Assembly: GCF_014646115.1 (NCBI RefSeq)
Contig: NZ_BMMV01000020.1
Span: 62,001 to 126,000 of the forward strand
Source of the DNA: Streptomyces camponoticapitis
GTDB lineage: Bacteria; Actinomycetota; Actinomycetes; Streptomycetales; Streptomycetaceae
Direction of reading: 5' to 3'
Length of the DNA: 64,000 nt
The notes below the pieces were generated by a model. It was not told the origin of the DNA and did not search any database. It was given only the letters and a program-made list of their open reading frames with translations. Of this stretch, positions 32,589-40,268 are shown in pieces. How positions within the stretch are numbered: the first letter of the stretch is position 1; each line of letters opens with the position of its first letter. The translations under genes and the position numbers were made by a program.

Positions 32589-33467
32589 TTACGACCCGTG
32601 GCGCGTTGGTGTTCCTTGGTTCAGGACACCTGAACTGTTCGTTTGGTTCTCGGGCGCGGACAGCGGAGCCGAACAGAATCCGCAGCGATCACCGATCAGT
32701 TCGAGACCGCACCAGGAGCACACCTCTCGACGTACGGATGAAACCAGCTGGTAAAGAACGGAGATATCCGGCAGGAACGCGGCGAATTCGATCATCTTGG
32801 ACGTCCCCCACCAGCGTGGAGAATCCGAGAGCAGTGACATCTCCTGCACTCCCTGTACCCGCCAGGCGGGCGCGAGTGTCGCCGTCACCCAGTCCGATTG
32901 CAATTGCCCCTTTCCGACCAGCAGTTGGGTGCCGAATTCGGGTCCGGTGAGTTCACCGTTGCCGATCTTGATCAACTGGGGGTCGGGGTTGGCCAGGACA
33001 CCGAACTGGGAGCCTGGCACCCAGGACTTGGCGTGCGACTTGAGACTGACAGGGACGCGGTCGAGCTTGGTGACCGAGTTGAGGAGAGCGCCGGCGTGGA
33101 TGTAGTGGGAGAGCAGGCGCGCGGCCGAGGCGACGACGCCGGCACTGAAGTCGCAGATGGACAACTGCCGTAGCTGCCGCACGAGTACGGCGAGCCCGAG
33201 CGGCGGAAGGTCCAGTTTGAGGAGGGAGATACGGTCGCTCTCCAGGACAGAACGGACTGTGTGCAGCCGCTGTTCGTGCGCCACCGAGATGGAGGCGGGG
33301 TAGACAGCGACGACATAACCGTGCTGCTCCACCAGAACCTGCATGTCCGCGAGCGCAGCCTCCAGAGGCTGGGCATCGGGCGCCTGCAGCAGGGCCGCCG
33401 GGGGCGTCTGCTGGTCGGTGGGTGGCAGCACCAGGTCGTGACTGGTGACAGCTATGGCGGTTGACAC
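32589..33467 (-). CDS. Unknown protein with C-terminal zinc-ribbon, first gene of pilus operon
   Basis: A 292-residue soluble protein I do not recognise. It has no signal or membrane segment. The C-terminus carries a CSWCGLELIGDRCGFC pattern (two CxxC knuckles 8 residues apart) that should bind zinc. The N-terminal half includes a strand-helix region around QHGYVVAVYPASISVAHEQRL. As the first leftward gene after a 412-bp divergent region it may be a regulator or an assembly factor of the pilus; this is inferred from position only. Confidence 0.7.
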   Translation of the reverse strand: MSTAIAVTSHDLVLPPTDQQTPPAALLQAPDAQPLEAALADMQVLVEQHGYVVAVYPASISVAHEQRLHTVRSVLESDRISLLKLDLPPLGLAVLVRQLRQLSICDFSAGVVASAARLLSHYIHAGALLNSVTKLDRVPVSLKSHAKSWVPGSQFGVLANPDPQLIKIGNGELTGPEFGTQLLVGKGQLQSDWVTATLAPAWRVQGVQEMSLLSDSPRWWGTSKMIEFAAFLPDISVLYQLVSSVRREVCSWCGLELIGDRCGFCSAPLSAPENQTNSSGVLNQGTPTRHGS

Positions 33468-33879
33468 CTGGTTCCCCGTTCAGCTCGGCCGTCGGAGTTC
33501 CGGCGGCCGCAGTTCTCTCTTCTGCTGCGTACTGCTGCTCGGTGTTCGGTAGTCCTGGTCCGGCGGTCCTCGTGCTCCGTCGGCCGGAACTGCCGCTCAG
33601 CACTTTATCCACGACTTTGGGCACAGAGAACACCTCACCGATGCCAGTGGTACGGCGCTCTCACGCTATGCACCACCAAAATCGGGCGAAGCAGTCAGGC
33701 GTTAACCCATGTTTCATTTGATCTCGAAACTAGCCGACCCGATCTGCGCCCACCAGGCAACTGGGGCGCTTTGGGTCCGGGTTGGGTCCACGGACCCACG
33801 CCACGGGTGCCGGGCCCTCCGTACGCTCCGAATCGATTCGTACACGCGAAGGTGTACGGCCACCGAGGGGGACGGTCGG
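33468..33879. other. Divergent promoter region of the pilus operon and the third pilin-fused gene
   Basis: 412 bp without a gene between two outward-facing starts. It is less GC-rich than its surroundings around 33600-33730, as expected for promoters. It holds one island palindrome near its right end. Confidence 0.6.
33772..33798. promoter_or_regulatory. Island palindrome 5 (TGGGTCC-AC-GGACCCA) plus upstream half-site
   Basis: A palindrome with perfect 7-bp arms at 33783-33798, with an extra TGGGTCC at 33772, 11 bp before. It lies 82 bp upstream of the third pilin-fused gene. Confidence 0.65.
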
Positions 33880-35412
33880 ATGAGACGGGAACTGGTACGG
33901 GGACGGCCACGGGGCGACCGCGGTACCTCGGCCACCGAGTACGTGGGCATGGTCGTGGTGGTCGCGGCCGTCGCGGGAGCCATGGTGGGCACCGGAGTTG
34001 ACGGGACCATCGCCGAACAGCTGAAGTGCCTGGTCTCGTTCGGGCCGTGCACCCCCGGCGACGGGAAGCAGACCCGGTCCGCGCCGAAGACGGACGCCGA
34101 CTACGAGCCGCCGCTCTGTCAGATCTCCTCGATCAGCGACAAGGCGGGCGCCAAGGGCAAGTTGCTGTTCATCGAGTGGGGCGAGGAGTACGGCTTCCAG
34201 CAGCAGACCTTCCAGTCCAAGACCGACGTGAACAAGGACGGCAAGGTCGACGACAAGGACCAGCAGGTGATGATGACCTTCACCGACGCCGCGTCCATCG
34301 CCGCCAAGAAGGACTGGAAGCCGGGCGCCAAGGTCGGGAAGTTCGGCTCGGACAAGGTGGAGCTCGGTGCCGGGATCAAGGTGACCAACGGGGACACCTG
34401 GGTCTTCGACAGCGAGGAGGACGCGGCGAAGTTCCGCGACGACATCGAGGACCTGAAGACGTACGAGCTGGCCAACCGGCACGCCAACTCCCGTGGCGGC
34501 GGACTGGGCAACAGCATCGCGTACTTCTTCAACAGCGGTCCGATGTACGAGGAGGAGCAGCTCCGCAAGCGCATCGACGAGAAGCTCGGAAACCGGCACA
34601 TCAGCTACGGCAAGGTGGGCCTGGAGGCCAGCGCCGCCGGCGGTATGAAGCTTTCGGCGGGCGACGAGAAGAAGCTCAGCGCGACGCTCGGCGGCAGCTT
34701 CAAGTTCTCGCCCGAGGTGACGTGGACCGACAACAACTACCGGAACCTCAAGTCGTACACGTACAGCGCGGCCATCGAGTACACGGGCAAGGTCGGCTAC
34801 GAGGCCGGGCCCATCAGCGGCGAGTCGAGCGCGACCAACACGCAGACCGGCACCATCACCGTCAGCCACGACAAGACGACCGGTGAGCTGCTGCGGATCG
34901 ACATGACCCGCACCGTCGAGAAGGGCGCCACGAAGGACGGCGTCACCGTCGGCGGCGACAACGGCAAGACGGACGACGACAAGCGCGGCGGCAGCGGCAG
35001 CGCCAAGGGCACCGACAACCAGACCGGTATCGAGGTCGTCACCAACTCCATCGTCCTCAAGCCCGGTGCCGAGGGTGCCAAGCAGCGCGCCGTAGCCCAG
35101 AAGTGGCTCGACGGCACCGGCGACAACGGGGCACCGTTCGCCTACATGTTCGACGACCACGCACCGACGAAGCGGCCCGGCGCGGACGACCCGTTCGGCC
35201 AGCTCCTCTTCGACGAGGGCCTCTCCAGCAAGAACACGTACACCGGGCAGACGGAGGCCGCGGAGTACGGCTTCGAGCTGAACCTGGGGCTGAGCTTCGG
35301 CTTCTCGGTGTCCACCGAGAAGAAGGAGGAGAACCTCAACAACGCGCAGTTCCTGGGTGCGCCCCAGGGGGACAACCGCAGCTATGTGCCGTACAGCTAC
35401 TGTGCGAACTGA
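33880..35412 (+). CDS. Third Flp-pilin-headed protein, large beta-rich domain, no HINT
   Basis: A 510-residue protein starting at an ATG with GAGGGGGAC upstream. Its leader ends RG15, then TSATEYVG (Glu +5, Tyr +6) and a helix closely like the pilin domains of the toxins, ending in a cysteine-bearing EQLKCLVSFGPC. The remainder is a hydrophilic, Gly/Ser/Thr-rich domain. It includes an EF-hand-like calcium loop at residues 116-127 (DVNKDGKVDDKD) and many alternating strand-like segments (TYSAAIEYTGKVGYEAGP, FELNLGLSFGFSVS). No immunity gene follows; a lipoprotein gene does. It may be an adhesin or effector carried on the fibre; the domain is not recognised. Confidence 0.8.
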   Translation: MRRELVRGRPRGDRGTSATEYVGMVVVVAAVAGAMVGTGVDGTIAEQLKCLVSFGPCTPGDGKQTRSAPKTDADYEPPLCQISSISDKAGAKGKLLFIEWGEEYGFQQQTFQSKTDVNKDGKVDDKDQQVMMTFTDAASIAAKKDWKPGAKVGKFGSDKVELGAGIKVTNGDTWVFDSEEDAAKFRDDIEDLKTYELANRHANSRGGGLGNSIAYFFNSGPMYEEEQLRKRIDEKLGNRHISYGKVGLEASAAGGMKLSAGDEKKLSATLGGSFKFSPEVTWTDNNYRNLKSYTYSAAIEYTGKVGYEAGPISGESSATNTQTGTITVSHDKTTGELLRIDMTRTVEKGATKDGVTVGGDNGKTDDDKRGGSGSAKGTDNQTGIEVVTNSIVLKPGAEGAKQRAVAQKWLDGTGDNGAPFAYMFDDHAPTKRPGADDPFGQLLFDEGLSSKNTYTGQTEAAEYGFELNLGLSFGFSVSTEKKEENLNNAQFLGAPQGDNRSYVPYSYCAN

Positions 35413-35437
35413 TCTCGGGGACAGGAGCACACTCGCC

Positions 35438-36082
35438 ATGAGAGCCATGACCGGCAAGAACGAGAAGAAGAGAACGGCCGGACGCACGGGTTACGCGACC
35501 GCGTCCGCGTCCGCCGCGCTCACGACGCTCCTGCTCGCGGCAGGGTGCGGCTCGGAGGCGAGCAGCGGTGCGGTGCCGGAGGGCTGGGGCACACTCAAGA
35601 CCCCGGCGGTCACAGTGGCGCACCCGGCCGCATTCGAGCCGCAGAGCGCGGGTGAGCGCAGCAAGTACAACGCCGCCGCGGCGACGCTCTCCGACGAGAG
35701 CGGGACCATCGGCATGATCACCGTGCAGCTCGACTTCACGGACGCCGACTCGGTGGAGGAAGCGGCGATCGGTGCCGAGGCGGGGGTGGCGCTCGGCTCG
35801 ACGCTCGGGAAGCAGGAGGAGATCAAGGTCTCCGGCCCGGACGGCGACGAGGAGGCCCGTCAGGTCAACTTCGAATTCACCCAGAAGGACTCGGGCGCCG
35901 GAGCCGCGGCGGGGACCCCGGGCGGGACGCTCGACCCGAAGGCGGGCACGCGGGTGGCCGGCGTGATCGTCGCGGGCCTCGACGCCGACGACAGGACGTA
36001 CGCCGTACGGATCGACGCGGTGAAGGGGAAGCTCAGCAAGGGCGACCTCAAGAAGATCATCGACTCGATCACGGTCAAGTAG
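35438..36082 (+). CDS. Lipoprotein of unknown function
   Basis: A 214-residue lipoprotein: basic start, hydrophobic core and lipobox LLLAAGC, then a domain with VPEGWGTLKTPAVTVAHPAAFE, a strand-rich centre and the end KLSKGDLKKIIDSITVK, a common pattern for small Streptomyces lipoproteins that resemble PsbP/LpqN-like folds. It starts 25 bp after the pilin-fused gene, in the same direction, with GGAG upstream, so the two are co-transcribed. It may help export or wall binding of the pilin-fused protein. Confidence 0.78.
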   Translation: MRAMTGKNEKKRTAGRTGYATASASAALTTLLLAAGCGSEASSGAVPEGWGTLKTPAVTVAHPAAFEPQSAGERSKYNAAAATLSDESGTIGMITVQLDFTDADSVEEAAIGAEAGVALGSTLGKQEEIKVSGPDGDEEARQVNFEFTQKDSGAGAAAGTPGGTLDPKAGTRVAGVIVAGLDADDRTYAVRIDAVKGKLSKGDLKKIIDSITVK

Positions 36083-36092
36083 GCGGTCGGCG

Positions 36093-36515
36093 ATGGATGT
36101 TCCGGGCGGAGACTTCCTCTTCTTCGGGGGCATGATCCTGCTTTTCGGCTGGCTGGCCACGCACTACGCGCGTCGCCTGCTGACGGTGGTGCGGGCGCTT
36201 CGCGCGGACGGCCGGGCCGAGGGCACCTGCGTACGGATCGAGCAGGAGCCGTACAACCGCTCGGACGCACAGCGGCACTTCTTCGCGTTCCGGACGACGG
36301 ACGGGCGCCAGGTCGAGTTCGAGGATCTGTCGAGCCGGTCGGTACGGGTGGGCGACCCGGTGACGGTGGCGTACGACCCGGCGGCCCCGGAGCGCACGGC
36401 GACGGTCGCGGGCCGCGGCCACTGGTCGCCGGTGCTCCAGTACGGGGTGCTGGTGGCGGGCTGCGGGCTGGCGGCGGCCGGCTTCGCGGCGGTTTTTCTT
36501 CTCACGGTGGTCTGA
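36093..36515 (+). CDS. DUF3592-like membrane protein
   Basis: A 140-residue protein with a membrane helix at each end and a central beta domain (GRAEGTCVRIEQEPYN, FFAFRTTDGRQVEFEDLSS, VGDPVTVAYDPAAPE), the arrangement of DUF3592 proteins. It begins 10 bp after the lipoprotein gene. The function is unknown. Confidence 0.8.
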   Translation: MDVPGGDFLFFGGMILLFGWLATHYARRLLTVVRALRADGRAEGTCVRIEQEPYNRSDAQRHFFAFRTTDGRQVEFEDLSSRSVRVGDPVTVAYDPAAPERTATVAGRGHWSPVLQYGVLVAGCGLAAAGFAAVFLLTVV

Positions 36516-36582
36516 GCGGCGCGGGATTCAGGTTCCCCGCCTCCGGACCCACGAACACAAGTACTGACGGAGGCGATTGGCG

Positions 36583-37026
36583 ATGACGAGGTACGGCTAC
36601 CCGGGGGCGTCCGCCCCACGGGACGAGGGACGCGGAGCGGCGGTGTTCGCGCTCGCACGCGCCTGGGCGGCCGGCATCGTCGTCCTGCTGGTGACGGAGT
36701 ACCTGCAGACCACGCTGGTCAACGACCACCTGGCCACCTCGGACAACCTGGAGACGTTCAACGGCAGACTGATGCTGATCCATCTCCCCAACGCGGTCTG
36801 CATAGCCCTGGCCACCTGGGCGGCGGGCCGCTCCCACCGGGAACCCTTCCGTGACTCGAAGGCTCAGCACGTGCTGGCGGTCTTCACGGTGGGGCTCGCC
36901 GCGCAGGCGCTGAACATGGTGATGCAGTGGCAGGACCTGGAGGCCGAGGGCATCCTCATGTCGAACGCGGTCCTGGTGGTGGGCGTGGTGTCGGGCTACG
37001 CGGCGGAACGGCTCCAGGACGACTGA
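36583..37026 (+). CDS. Small multi-pass membrane protein
   Basis: A 147-residue protein with three to four hydrophobic segments (WAAGIVVLLVTEYLQ, LIHLPNAVCIALATW, VLAVFTVGLAAQALNM, AVLVVGVVSGYAA). I chose the ATG at 36583 because a perfect GGAGG lies 10 nt upstream. I do not recognise the family. It is 67 bp after the DUF3592 gene and before the chitinase promoter. Confidence 0.75.
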   Translation: MTRYGYPGASAPRDEGRGAAVFALARAWAAGIVVLLVTEYLQTTLVNDHLATSDNLETFNGRLMLIHLPNAVCIALATWAAGRSHREPFRDSKAQHVLAVFTVGLAAQALNMVMQWQDLEAEGILMSNAVLVVGVVSGYAAERLQDD

Positions 37027-37093
37027 CTCGGCCGACGCCTTCGCTCGTCGGCAGCCGTATTCGTGCCAGGGGCCGCTCCGTGTGTCGGAGGTC

Positions 37094-37120
37094 TTGACAA
37101 CTCGAATGGTCTGGACCATT
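37094..37120 (+). promoter_or_regulatory. Chitinase promoter with DasR-type dre site
   Basis: TTGACA at 37094-37099 (-35), followed 11 bp from its start by the palindrome AATGGTCTGGACCATT (37105-37120). This matches the dre consensus bound by DasR, the GlcNAc-responsive repressor, in Streptomyces chitinase promoters. Confidence 0.85.
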
Positions 37121-37189
37121 TTAACCGCCAGCGGTGGCCACCGTTCCTGACTCGCTCCTCCATACCGACACCCCCAGCGGAGGCATCAA

Positions 37190-38947
37190 GTGGAACGTGT
37201 ACCCGACGGCAGACGCAGACCCGGATCCGGCGGCAGGCGCGAGCAATCGCGCGGGCGGACGAGGAGTTGGCCGGGTGGGGTGGTGGCCGTACTGGCCGCC
37301 GGGGCCCTGAGCGTGGGGGGAATGGGCGGGGTCGCCCAGGCCGCCGACATCAACGTCGCCAAGAACGCCGGCTTCGAGTCCGGGCTCGCCAACTGGTCGT
37401 GCTCCGGCGGTAGCGGGGCCGTCGTGGGGACACCCGTGCGGACCGGGGCCGCCGCGCTGCGGGGGACACCCGCCGGACAGGACAACGCACGGTGTTCGCA
37501 GTCCGTGGCCGTGCAGCCCAACTCGACCTACACGCTGAGCGCCTGGGTGCAGGGCGGGTACGCCTACCTCGGGGCCAGCGGCACCGGAACCACCGACGTG
37601 TCGACCTGGACGCCCGGCGAGAGCGGCTGGAAGCAGCTCACCACAACCTTCAGGACCGGCGCCTCGACGCGTGCGGTGACCGTCTACACGCACGGCTGGT
37701 ACGGGCAGAGCCCGTACCTCGTCGACGACGTCTCCGTCTTCGGACCGGACGGCGGCGGAGGCAGTGACCCGGATCCCGACCCCCAGGCTCCGGCCACTCC
37801 CGCCGGGCTCGGCGTCGGGGCCGTGACCGCGTCCTCGGTGGCGCTGAGCTGGAACGCGGTGTCCGGCGCGACCGGGTACAACATCTACCGCGACGGCACC
37901 AAGGTCCAGACGGCGACCGGCACTTCGGCGACCGTGACCGGACTGGCGGCAGCCACCTCGTACCAGTTCCAGGTGTCCGCGACCAACGCGGTGGGTGAGT
38001 CCGCGAAGTCGGCCGCCGTCAGCGGCCGGACCTCCCCCGGCGGCGGCGACCCGGGCGGCCCCGCCGTGCCGAGGCACGCGCTGACCGGCTACTGGCAGAA
38101 CTTCAACAACGGCGCGGCCGTCCAGAAGCTCAGGGACGTCCAGGCTCAGTACGACATCATCGCCGTGTCGTTCGCCGACTCGACCACCACGCCCGGCCAG
38201 ATCGTCTTCAACCTCGACCCGGCCGTCGGCTACTCCGGAGTCGCCGAGTTCAAGTCCGACGTCGCCGCGAAGAAGGCGGCCGGCAAGTCCGTGATCATCT
38301 CGGTGGGCGGCGAGAAGGGCAACGTCACGATCAACAGTGACGCCTCCGCCACTGCGTTCGCCAACAGCGCCTACGCCCTGATGCAGGAGTACGGCTTCAG
38401 CGGCGTCGACATCGACCTCGAACACGGCATCAACTCGACCTACCTCACGAAGGCGTTGCGGCAGCTGTCGGCCAAGGCCGGCTCCAGGCTCGTGATCACC
38501 ATGGCGCCGCAGACCATCGACATGCAGAACACCGGCACCGAGTACTTCAAGACCGCGCTGGCCGTGAAGGACATCCTCACCGTCGTCAACATGCAGTACT
38601 ACAACAGCGGTTCGATGCTCGGCTGCGACGGACAGGTCTACTCCCAGGGCTCCGTCGACTTCCTCACCGCCCTCGCCTGCATCCAGCTCGAAGGCGGCCT
38701 CGACGCCTCCCAGGTAGGCATCGGAGTCCCCGCGTCGACCCGCGGCGCGGGCAGCGGCTACGTCTCCCCGACCATCGTCAACAACGCCCTCAACTGCCTG
38801 ACGCGCGGCACCAACTGCGGGAACTTCAAGCCGTCCAGGACCTACCCCGCGCTGCGCGGCGCGATGACCTGGTCCACCAACTGGGACGCGACGGCCGGCA
38901 ACGCCTGGTCGAACGCGGTCGGCCCGCACGTCCATTCCCTGCCGTAG
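37190..38947 (+). CDS. Secreted GH18 chitinase with CBM and fibronectin III domains
   Basis: A 585-residue exported chitinase. A long signal peptide (about residues 1-51, ending AQA) is followed by a CenC/CBM16-like carbohydrate-binding domain (about 52-185), a fibronectin III domain (about 200-285) and a GH18 catalytic domain (about 293-585). The catalytic motif is GVDIDLE, with Glu411 as the proton donor. The GTG at 37190 has GGAGG 7 nt upstream. The promoter carries a DasR site, so it should be induced by chitin and GlcNAc release. Its catalytic domain is a close paralogue of the next gene, with a 111-bp identical stretch. Confidence 0.95.
   Translation: MERVPDGRRRPGSGGRREQSRGRTRSWPGGVVAVLAAGALSVGGMGGVAQAADINVAKNAGFESGLANWSCSGGSGAVVGTPVRTGAAALRGTPAGQDNARCSQSVAVQPNSTYTLSAWVQGGYAYLGASGTGTTDVSTWTPGESGWKQLTTTFRTGASTRAVTVYTHGWYGQSPYLVDDVSVFGPDGGGGSDPDPDPQAPATPAGLGVGAVTASSVALSWNAVSGATGYNIYRDGTKVQTATGTSATVTGLAAATSYQFQVSATNAVGESAKSAAVSGRTSPGGGDPGGPAVPRHALTGYWQNFNNGAAVQKLRDVQAQYDIIAVSFADSTTTPGQIVFNLDPAVGYSGVAEFKSDVAAKKAAGKSVIISVGGEKGNVTINSDASATAFANSAYALMQEYGFSGVDIDLEHGINSTYLTKALRQLSAKAGSRLVITMAPQTIDMQNTGTEYFKTALAVKDILTVVNMQYYNSGSMLGCDGQVYSQGSVDFLTALACIQLEGGLDASQVGIGVPASTRGAGSGYVSPTIVNNALNCLTRGTNCGNFKPSRTYPALRGAMTWSTNWDATAGNAWSNAVGPHVHSLP
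38540..38650. repeat. 111-bp identical tract shared by the two chitinase genes (copy A)
   Basis: Identical to 39775-39885, within the GH18 domain (around NMQYYNSGSMLGCDG). Flanks differ at many third positions, which suggests gene conversion. Confidence 0.8.
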
Positions 38948-38990
38948 CCTCCCGGCGATCCCGAGGATCCACGAGGGCCTTCACAGAGAC

Positions 38991-39024
38991 CAGCAGCGCC
39001 GCCGCTCCCCCGGCGGCGCTGCTG
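38991..39024 (+). terminator. Intrinsic terminator after the first chitinase
   Basis: A perfect 14-bp stem (CAGCAGCGCCGCCG / CGGCGGCGCTGCTG) with a 6-nt loop, 44 bp past the stop codon. Confidence 0.85.
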
Positions 39025-39078
39025 CGGGGTTCCCGGGCCGGCCCCCGAGGCCGGATGCGGCCCATCTCGTCCAGACCC

Positions 39079-39105
39079 TTGACAAGGCCAATGGTCTGGA
39101 CCAGT
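39079..39105 (+). promoter_or_regulatory. Second chitinase promoter with DasR-type dre site
   Basis: TTGACA at 39079-39084 and AATGGTCTGGACCAGT at 39090-39105, with the same 11-bp spacing as at the first chitinase. Both genes should answer to DasR. Confidence 0.85.
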
Positions 39106-39171
39106 TTGTACGTCCAACGGTGGCCACCGTTCCGTACCGCCCCCCACATCTCCCCCCACGGAGGCCATGCA

Positions 39172-40182
39172 GTGCACAGGAAAGCGCGACCCCGCACGCT
39201 CAAGACCCTCGCCGTGGCAGGCGTTCTCGCCGTCGCCGGACTGGCCGTACCCGCGGCGAACGCCGCGAACGGGCCCGCGCCGGCCGCGGCCGCCGCCGTA
39301 CCCGCGCACGCGGTGACCGGGTACTGGCAGAACTTCGACAACGGGGCCACGGTCCAGACGCTGGCCGAGGTCCAGGACGACTACGACATCATCGCCGTCG
39401 CGTTCGCGGACGCCACCGGCACGCCCGGACAGGTCGACTTCACCCTCGACTCGGCCGGTCTCGGCGGCTACACCGACGAGCAGTTCCGGGCCGACGTCGC
39501 CGCCAAGCAGGCGGCGGGCAAGTCGGTCGTCATCTCCATCGGCGGCGAGAAGGGCACCGTCTCGGTCAACTCCGAGGCGTCGGCCAACGCCTTCGCCACC
39601 TCCGTGTCCGCGCTGATGGACGAGTACGGCTTCGACGGCGTCGACATCGACCTGGAGAACGGCCTCAACTCCACCTATATGACGCAGGCGCTGAAGTCGA
39701 TCGCCGGTCAGGCCGGGCCGGACTTCGTCCTGACGATGGCGCCGCAGACCATCGACATGCAGTCGACGTCCAACGAGTACTTCAAGACCGCGCTGGCCGT
39801 GAAGGACATCCTCACCGTCGTCAACATGCAGTACTACAACAGCGGTTCGATGCTCGGCTGCGACGGACAGGTCTACTCCCAGGGCACGGTCGACTTCCTC
39901 ACCGCCCTCGCCTGCGTCCAGCTCGAAGGCGGCCTCGACCCGTCGCAGGTCGGCCTCGGCCTGCCGGCCTCGCCGAGCGCGGCGGGCGGCGGCTACGTCG
40001 ACCCCGGCGTCGTCAACGACGCGCTGGACTGTCTGACCAAGGGCACCAACTGCGGCAGCTTCAAGCCGTCCAGGACCTACCCGGGCCTGCGCGGCGCGAT
40101 GACCTGGTCCACCAACTGGGACGCGTCCAACGGCGACGCGTGGTCCGACGCGGTCGGCCCGCACGTGCACGGCCTCCCGTAA
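39172..40182 (+). CDS. Secreted single-domain GH18 chitinase
   Basis: A 336-residue chitinase with a signal peptide (about residues 1-35, NAA end), a short Ala/Pro linker and a GH18 domain beginning HAVTGYWQNFDNG. The catalytic motif FDGVDIDLENG places the acid at Glu162. It lacks the binding and FnIII domains of its upstream paralogue. The start is a GTG at 39172 with GGAGG 7 nt upstream. Its own DasR-controlled promoter and a terminator on each side make it monocistronic. Confidence 0.95.
   Translation: MHRKARPRTLKTLAVAGVLAVAGLAVPAANAANGPAPAAAAAVPAHAVTGYWQNFDNGATVQTLAEVQDDYDIIAVAFADATGTPGQVDFTLDSAGLGGYTDEQFRADVAAKQAAGKSVVISIGGEKGTVSVNSEASANAFATSVSALMDEYGFDGVDIDLENGLNSTYMTQALKSIAGQAGPDFVLTMAPQTIDMQSTSNEYFKTALAVKDILTVVNMQYYNSGSMLGCDGQVYSQGTVDFLTALACVQLEGGLDPSQVGLGLPASPSAAGGGYVDPGVVNDALDCLTKGTNCGSFKPSRTYPGLRGAMTWSTNWDASNGDAWSDAVGPHVHGLP
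39775..39885. repeat. 111-bp identical tract shared by the two chitinase genes (copy B)
   Basis: Partner of 38540-38650. Confidence 0.8.
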
Positions 40183-40217
40183 CCGCACCGCCGCACCCTG
40201 AACCACCCCCCACAGAC

Positions 40218-40250
40218 CGGTGGCGCCGTCGGACTCCGACGGCGCCACCG
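40218..40250. terminator. Bidirectional terminator between chitinase and Nramp-like gene
   Basis: A perfect 15-bp stem (CGGTGGCGCCGTCGG / CCGACGGCGCCACCG) with loop ACT, between two converging genes. Confidence 0.88.
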
Positions 40251-40268
40251 TGTGTTCTCACGCGCGGG

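Noticed and set aside
33709..33879. Earlier start for the third pilin-fused protein (33709)
   Set aside because: It would put the operator palindrome inside the gene and give a leader without prepilin features; the ATG at 33880 has a good ribosome site and a proper leader.
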